NCBI GenBank assembly: GCA_947165045.1
Contig: CAMUYW010000004.1
Span: 16,395-80,394, forward strand
Source: an uncultured Fibrobacter sp.
Lineage (GTDB): Bacteria; Fibrobacterota; Fibrobacteria; Fibrobacterales; Fibrobacteraceae
Length of the DNA: 64,000 bases
Direction of reading: 5' to 3'
Each line of letters starts with the position of its first letter. Positions within the stretch are counted from its first letter, which is position 1. A program made the translations under genes and the position numbers. A model generated the notes under the pieces. That model did not search any database and was not told the DNA's origin. It saw nothing but the letters and a program-made list of their open reading frames with translations. Below, piece after piece: positions 58,845 to 64,000 of the stretch.

Positions 58845-59680
58845 ACAGCACCTTTAGAGTAATCTGCCACTAATCTTTCAATTTTTCTCGCTGACCATAA
58901 ATAGCGATGTTTCCAGAATAAATACGCTAAGCCTTTAATATGTTCCCAATTATGTTTACTAAACAACTTCTTTCGAGATAGTCTTTGCCAACTATGCAAA
59001 ATTTTAGCATTTTGGTCTTTGACTACAGACAATCCTGATTTCCAGCAACTGATGCAATAGTCAACGTCTTCAGGGGCGTAAAAAATTTTTTCGTCTAAAT
59101 AACCGATTTTCGCGAGAAGGCAGGGGCGAAACATCCAACAAGCACTCATCAAATAACCAACAGGAATTGCTGAGTTGTCAGATGGATAATTGTAATATTC
59201 TAAAGATTCGCCCCATTTTCTAATTTTTTTGAAGGGAAGAATTTTGGAAAACTTGATTGTTAAAGTGGGTATTTTTCGCCCGCTATTCTGCAGCACGCCA
59301 TTTTCATCGCGCATTTCTGGACCAACAATTCCAATATTTGGATTATCCAAGGTCTTGACCATGGAATACATTGCTGAGTCATTTACTTCAGTATCTGAAT
59401 CAAGAATGCAAATATAATCTACGTTATTACCTATTTTTTTGAGAGCCAAATTTCTTGATATGGTTGTTCCTTTGTTATAAGGAAGCTTGACGACATATAA
59501 CTTATTGTATTCTTTCTTTAACGAGTCCAAAACATCTATGGTCTTGTCATAAGAACCATTATCTACAACATAAGCAGAAACGTTAAACGATGATAATGAA
59601 AAAACAGAACGCAAGCATCTTTCGATAACATTCTGAGAGTTCCATGTCAAAATGACAAAAGCTAACGAAGGCTTATTCAC
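58841..59680 (-). CDS. Glycosyltransferase family 2
   Basis: LAFVILTWNSQNVIERCLRSVF, VVDNGSYDKT, ICILDSDTEVND; GTG start at 59680 follows the epimerase stop. Confidence 0.88.
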   Translation of the reverse strand: MNKPSLAFVILTWNSQNVIERCLRSVFSLSSFNVSAYVVDNGSYDKTIDVLDSLKKEYNKLYVVKLPYNKGTTISRNLALKKIGNNVDYICILDSDTEVNDSAMYSMVKTLDNPNIGIVGPEMRDENGVLQNSGRKIPTLTIKFSKILPFKKIRKWGESLEYYNYPSDNSAIPVGYLMSACWMFRPCLLAKIGYLDEKIFYAPEDVDYCISCWKSGLSVVKDQNAKILHSWQRLSRKKLFSKHNWEHIKGLAYLFWKHRYLWSARKIERLVADYSKGAV

Positions 59681-59681
59681 T

Positions 59682-60680
59682 CTATTCCAGCCCCTTCTCC
59701 TCGCAATCCTTGTACCAGTCCCTGAAAGCATCTTCCAGCGAATAGCTGAGTGGGTAGTTTTGCGAGAGTTTGTATCCGTTGATGTTCGTGCTCACCATGA
59801 GCTTTTTCACGCGGGCCGGGCAGATGCCGAGACCGAGGCCGCCAAGGAGTCCGCAAACAGTCGCCGCGGCCATCATCGGTTTCTTCGGAATGTACGGGAT
59901 GTGCCGTTTAAGGCCTGTAGCCTTGAGCATCGTGTTTGCGATTTGTTCGATGGTGAACGACGGATAATAACAGCAGTTGTGAAGTTGGATGCGGTCGGCG
60001 TTTTCATTCTCGGCCATGGCAAGCATCACGTGGGCGAGATCCTTCACATAAATGCAGGCCTTGATTGTGTCCTTGCGGCCAGCGTAAGCGAATTTGTGAC
60101 TCTTGAGACCCTTGTACAAACGAGTCATATTGCCGTGTTCACCCGTACCAAATACAATTCCCGGGCGCACGATGGAAAGCCTGCGGTTTTCATTTTCCGC
60201 AGCCCATTCGCGATGGATTTTTTCGGCCACCAGTTTCGAAATGCCGTATGGCGTGTTGGGTGTCGGGAGGGTCTCCTCGGTTTTCAATTCTTCCGCAGCG
60301 CCATAGGGCGCGATACTGCTCGTAAAAACAATATTCTCTATGTTATGCTTACGTGCAAATTCGCAGACATTTTCTGCACCGCGAATGTTCGTCTCGAAAT
60401 AGGCATGGTCAGGGTGCCCCGGAGTGCGATGTATTGCCGCAAAATTGAAAATCAGGGTATCTTTGCCGAATTCCCCCTGCATTTCGATAGGTTGGCGGAC
60501 ATCGACGCGCTGGTAATGGATTGCTTCGTTGCCTTGCGGCTCCTCGCAATGACGTTGATCCGCAAGAAGGTCGGCAATGTAGATTTTCGCGTCAGGATAT
60601 TTTTCCCGAAGCAAGTTCGCCGTGTGCGTTCCGATAAAGCCACAGCCGCCAAAAATTATAAACGAATTAAAATTCATCAC
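59682..60680 (-). CDS. NAD-dependent epimerase/dehydratase containing an in-frame repeat insertion
   Basis: SFIIFGGCGFIGTHTANLLREKYPDAKIYIADL; YGISKLVAEKIHREW; insertion peptide QRHCEEPQGNEAIHYQ. Confidence 0.9.
   Translation of the reverse strand: MMNFNSFIIFGGCGFIGTHTANLLREKYPDAKIYIADLLADQRHCEEPQGNEAIHYQRVDVRQPIEMQGEFGKDTLIFNFAAIHRTPGHPDHAYFETNIRGAENVCEFARKHNIENIVFTSSIAPYGAAEELKTEETLPTPNTPYGISKLVAEKIHREWAAENENRRLSIVRPGIVFGTGEHGNMTRLYKGLKSHKFAYAGRKDTIKACIYVKDLAHVMLAMAENENADRIQLHNCCYYPSFTIEQIANTMLKATGLKRHIPYIPKKPMMAAATVCGLLGGLGLGICPARVKKLMVSTNINGYKLSQNYPLSYSLEDAFRDWYKDCEEKGLE
60517..60554. repeat. Dispersed intergenic-type repeat inside the epimerase CDS
   Basis: TGGATTGCTTCGTTGCCTTGCGGCTCCTCGCAATGACG (reverse: CGTCATTGCGAGGAGCCGCAAGGCAACGAAGCAATCCA). 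Confidence 0.75.
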
Positions 60681-60683
60681 ACC

Positions 60684-60711
60684 CCTCCCCTCAGTTTTGG
60701 GAAAACTGAGG
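60684..60711. repeat. 28-bp palindromic element, right copy
   Basis: CCTCCCCTCAGTTTTGGGAAAACTGAGG, inside a longer CCCCTCAGTTTTGGGAAAACTGAGGGG palindrome. Confidence 0.95.
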
Positions 60712-60772
60712 GGTGCTGTGAAAATCGTTTGATTGTATCTTTGTCGCCCGTTTTTTTTATAGAGGAATAGAG

Positions 60773-61606
60773 ATGAGCGACTTTTATAAAGAAGTTATTG
60801 CTATCGTAGAACGGAAATCTACGGAGCTATCGCGTTTTACTTATAGTACGTATATGGGACACATCCGAAAATTGCGGATTTTCAGACCAAAGTTGGACTG
60901 TCAAGATATAGACCAAAATTTTGTAAGCGGGTATATCGAATTTATGCATTCACGTGGGAATAGCCCTGGCACCATTCATCGCTCGTTATCGATATTAAAA
61001 ATGTTTCTTGCGGAGCTTGTCAAAAACTGCAGAATACCCTTTAATCCCATGCAAAACCAGGTGTTGCGTAGGTATCGCTCACGTCGGGAATTTTTGGAAA
61101 TCTCCGAACTAGAAAGCCTTTACCAAAATTTTTGGCGGTATTTTGATGCGGTAACGGTAAGCGAACGTGAAGCGCTGCGGGCGTTTCTTTTTTCGTGTTT
61201 TACGGGATTGCGATATTCAGACCTTAAGGGGCTAAAAACTCGTGATATGCTAAATGGAAAAATTAGGCTTTGTACGCAAAAGACAAATACGCTTGTGTAT
61301 ATTCCTGTGCCGGCTCCGGCGTTGCGGCTTGTGAATGGTGCGAATGATTTGGCGTTGCATGTGGTGAACAACTCGACTTTTAACAAAAATTTGCGTTCGG
61401 GGGCGAAAAAGCTAGGTTGTCACCGTCACTTGCATGCGCATCTTGCGCGGCATACTTTTGCGACATCGTGTATTTCGTTTGGAATTCCGCTTGAGGTGGT
61501 TTCAAAACTGCTCGGCCATGCAAACTTGCAGACCACATTGATTTACGCGAGGTATTCTAATAGTGTTATAGACCGCGAAATGCAAAAATTTAAAATCAAC
61601 GCATGA
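60773..61606 (+). CDS. Tyrosine recombinase (XerC/D-like integrase)
   Basis: FTGLRYSDLKGLK, LHAHLARHTFATSCISFGIPLEVVSKLLGHANLQTTLIYARYS (R-H-x-x-R...H...Y). Confidence 0.93.
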   Translation: MSDFYKEVIAIVERKSTELSRFTYSTYMGHIRKLRIFRPKLDCQDIDQNFVSGYIEFMHSRGNSPGTIHRSLSILKMFLAELVKNCRIPFNPMQNQVLRRYRSRREFLEISELESLYQNFWRYFDAVTVSEREALRAFLFSCFTGLRYSDLKGLKTRDMLNGKIRLCTQKTNTLVYIPVPAPALRLVNGANDLALHVVNNSTFNKNLRSGAKKLGCHRHLHAHLARHTFATSCISFGIPLEVVSKLLGHANLQTTLIYARYSNSVIDREMQKFKINA

Positions 61607-61636
61607 CGTATGGGACTATTCTGTTTTTTCAACGGG

Positions 61637-61664
61637 TTGACAAAATCTGTTATTTTGCTACCAT
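61637..61664 (+). promoter_or_regulatory. Possible sigma70-type promoter upstream of the Wzc-like kinase
   Basis: TTGACA-N16-TACCAT. Confidence 0.4.
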
Positions 61665-61694
61665 TTGCTTACAACAAACTTTTTGTAAAAAATT

Positions 61695-63869
61695 ATGACT
61701 AATACTCCAGAAACAACAAGTCAAGTCCCTAATCAAGTTGCTGCATCGCAGGGTATTTTAAAACCGAGCGATGTCATCGACATCTTTGAATTGTTCGGCA
61801 TATTTAGGCGTCATTGGTTGATTTTCGCTGCACTTTCTTTCTTAGGATTGGTGGCGGGGCTAACTTATGCTCGCTATAGCCGTGACCAGTTCCAAAGTAC
61901 AACGATGTTGCAGCTAGATACCAAGTCTAAAACCGGTAAGGCGATTGCCGATATTGGTGAATTTTTTGAATCGCAGAGCCCGGCTAAGGCAGAAATCCAC
62001 TTGATCAAGAGCCTTAGCGTGCTCATGCCCGTGGTCGAGAATCTGCATTTGAACTACAGTGCCGAGCCTCAGGGGATTGTCGACCGTTTTATGCGCCGTG
62101 AAGGGCGCATGGAATTGGAATTGTTCGAACTGCCGGTTGCGCTCACAACCAAGGATGACAAGTGGATTGCCGAGGTCAAGTCCGAAGATTCTTACGAACT
62201 ATTCTCTCCGCTCGGTTCTAGCCTTGTAGTGGGGAAGGTGGGTGAAACGTACCGTGTACCCATCGGCCCTGATACGGTTGCCATTTGTGTCAAGTCTATT
62301 TATGCTTTGCCTGGGCAAACGTTCCGTTTAAGTAGGGCTTCTGTTCTGGATGTGGCTGAAGGTTTGCAAAAAGTGGTTGATGCGATTGAAAAGGATAAGA
62401 ATACGAATATTCTTCAGATTTCGTATATGGACCGCTATCCTGACCGTGCGGCGAACGTCTTGAACGCTATCGCCGAGATGTATGTGCGCCAGAATGTCGA
62501 GATGCGCAGTGCCGAGGCTGAAAAGTCTCTTGAATTCTTAGAAGAACAGCTGCCTACGATTAAGGCAAAGTTGGATTCTGCTCAGCAGCTTTTGACAAGC
62601 TACCGCAACAAGGTGGGTACGGTTGACTTGGGCGCCGAAGCTCGCGGAACTTTGGAGCGTCAGGTGCAACTTAAAACGCAGTTGCTTTCTCTTCAGCAGG
62701 AATATCAAGAAAAGAGCCGTTTGTTCAAACAAGATCACCCGGCCATGCTCGCGATTGTACAGCAGCAGGAGCGCTTACGCAAGGAAATTGGGCGGGAAGA
62801 AGGCAAGACGAAGGCTTTGCCGACGACTCAGCAAGATGTGCTAAAGCTCCAGCAAGATGTTGAAATTAACAACCAACTCTACACGTCCGTTTTGAATAAC
62901 ATCCAACAGCTCCGTGTGGTGCGTGCTAGCGAAATTGGTAACGTGCGTATTGTGGACCCTGCCTATATTCATGCAAAACCGGTTAAGCCCAATCGTAAGA
63001 TTATTGTGCTTGCTGGTTTGGGTGGCGGTTTTGGCTTTGCGTGGATTCTTGTTCTTGTGTTGCATCGCTTGCGCAATCGCGGTGTGGGCTCATCTTCTGA
63101 AATTGAACGTGAAACAGGCGTGAGTGTTTACGCAAAAGTTCCCAAGACTCATATCAGCCACAAACTCTCCGGAGTGAATGAAAGACGATTCATTTTGGCG
63201 AAGGCTGATTCTGAAGATGTCGCGGTCGAAAAACTCAGGGCCTTGCGGACGGCTTTGGAGTTCTCTTGCCTGGACGAAGGTGGCCGCGTGCTGATGGTAA
63301 CGGGTATTGCGCCGGGTGCAGGTAAGTCTTTCATTTCGTTGAATCTTATGCATCTCCTAGCTAAGCAAGGTAAGCGCGTGCTGTTCGTTGATGCGGACTT
63401 GCGCAAGTCTCGTCTTTCGCACAAACACGAAAAGGGCGTGTCCGATATTCTTGCCAATACAAGTAAACTAGATGATGTCGTTGTCGCTATGGATGATGGC
63501 GCGTATTTCTTGCCGAACGGTTCGCATGTGGCTAATCCGGGTGAAATGATTGCGTCCAAGGCCTTTGCCGAACTCATACAGGAATGCCGAAAAAAATTCG
63601 ATATTGTCATTGTCGATACGCCGCCGGTGGCGCTGGTGTCGGATGCTCTGTCCATTGCTAAACTTGTTGACTTTGGCTTGATTGTTATTGAGTTTAAAAA
63701 GCATTCTATGGAAAATATCCAGGATGTCATTGATCAGCTTAAAATGGCTAATCTTGAGAAGATGGCGATTGTGCTGAACCAGTGCGTTCATGACGGTAGT
63801 TCTTACGGTTATGGCTACGGATATGGCTATGGTTATGGATATCGATATAGATACGGTAAAAACAAGTAA
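61695..63869 (+). CDS. Polysaccharide co-polymerase / tyrosine autokinase (Wzc-like)
   Basis: N-terminal Wzz domain, VTGIAPGAGKSFISLNLMHLLA Walker A, VLFVDADLRKSRLS, and C-terminal YGYGYGYGYGYGYRYRYG tyrosine cluster. Confidence 0.93.
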   Translation: MTNTPETTSQVPNQVAASQGILKPSDVIDIFELFGIFRRHWLIFAALSFLGLVAGLTYARYSRDQFQSTTMLQLDTKSKTGKAIADIGEFFESQSPAKAEIHLIKSLSVLMPVVENLHLNYSAEPQGIVDRFMRREGRMELELFELPVALTTKDDKWIAEVKSEDSYELFSPLGSSLVVGKVGETYRVPIGPDTVAICVKSIYALPGQTFRLSRASVLDVAEGLQKVVDAIEKDKNTNILQISYMDRYPDRAANVLNAIAEMYVRQNVEMRSAEAEKSLEFLEEQLPTIKAKLDSAQQLLTSYRNKVGTVDLGAEARGTLERQVQLKTQLLSLQQEYQEKSRLFKQDHPAMLAIVQQQERLRKEIGREEGKTKALPTTQQDVLKLQQDVEINNQLYTSVLNNIQQLRVVRASEIGNVRIVDPAYIHAKPVKPNRKIIVLAGLGGGFGFAWILVLVLHRLRNRGVGSSSEIERETGVSVYAKVPKTHISHKLSGVNERRFILAKADSEDVAVEKLRALRTALEFSCLDEGGRVLMVTGIAPGAGKSFISLNLMHLLAKQGKRVLFVDADLRKSRLSHKHEKGVSDILANTSKLDDVVVAMDDGAYFLPNGSHVANPGEMIASKAFAELIQECRKKFDIVIVDTPPVALVSDALSIAKLVDFGLIVIEFKKHSMENIQDVIDQLKMANLEKMAIVLNQCVHDGSSYGYGYGYGYGYGYRYRYGKNK

Positions 63870-63880
63870 AAGTTCAAACG

Positions 63881-63912
63881 AACCCTAGAGTTGTTGCTCT
63901 AGGGTTTTTGTT
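63881..63912 (+). terminator. Rho-independent-type terminator after Wzc-like gene
   Basis: AACCCTAGAGTTGTTGCTCTAGGGTTTTTGTT. Confidence 0.85.
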
Positions 63913-63926
63913 ATTTTTGAATCATT

Positions 63927-64000
63927 ATGGCAACTATTCCTACTTTAAAAGAAAATCTCGTTATTGAAAATATTCGCCCGAACATCGAGGGCGGCCGCTT
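63927..64000 (+). CDS. Start of GlgE-like alpha-1,4-glucan:maltose-1-phosphate maltosyltransferase (partial)
   Basis: MATIPTLKENLVIENIRPNIEGGR resembles the DUF3416 N-terminus (vvIe.vrPe.dgGrfp.kr); only 24 codons visible. Confidence 0.5.
   Translation, partial: MATIPTLKENLVIENIRPNIEGGR

Noticed and set aside
59652-60770. 372-aa plus-strand ORF
   Set aside because: Antisense shadow of the well-supported epimerase gene; its translation has no family resemblance and includes the antisense of the dispersed repeat (MDCFVALRLLAMT).
63790-63866. CRISPR-like short repeats
   Set aside because: Repeats are contiguous, in frame and encode the kinase Tyr-Gly tail; no spacers. No CRISPR array was seen in the window.

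Overview
AT-rich bacterial chromosomal window, most likely a Fibrobacter-type genome (inferred from the TIGR02147-like regulator/lipoprotein pair and overall gene style; not proven). Bases 1-17,175 are mostly core: recJ (partial), holB, an EnvC/M23-like gene, an ftsX-like gene, a YbbR-like gene, tsaD, birA, a UbiA-family prenyltransferase, two tRNA-Leu genes, two pseudopilin-like genes, a TIGR02147-like regulator and a lipoprotein. Bases 17,176-22,500 are a small accessory zone. It holds an AAA ATPase with a putative PD-(D/E)XK partner lying between imperfect 43-bp direct repeats, a second AAA ATPase with a frameshifted mini-partner, and relics of a tyrosine recombinase, a GIY-YIG protein and Rpn-like nuclease/transposase proteins. 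Bases 22,855-60,680 are two converging surface-polysaccharide arms that share paralogues (flippase, Wzy-like polymerase, acyltransferase 3, GT4, GT2). Four tandem pairs of 'FrhB-like Fe-S protein + polysaccharide pyruvyl transferase' are spread over the arms. Between the arms (about 40.4-45.8 kb) is an island with an IS256-type relic, an Abi-alpha/DUF4393-like gene and a tightly overlapping three-gene operon: DUF262 + DUF3696-like ATPase + a possible PLD-like HDR-motif protein. That operon is my best candidate for an undescribed defence-type system. The polysaccharide block is bracketed by inverted copies of a 28-bp palindromic sequence, and an intact tyrosine recombinase lies beside the right copy. 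After that come a Wzc-like tyrosine autokinase and the start of a GlgE-like gene. All family calls are from reading motifs by eye; no searches were run.
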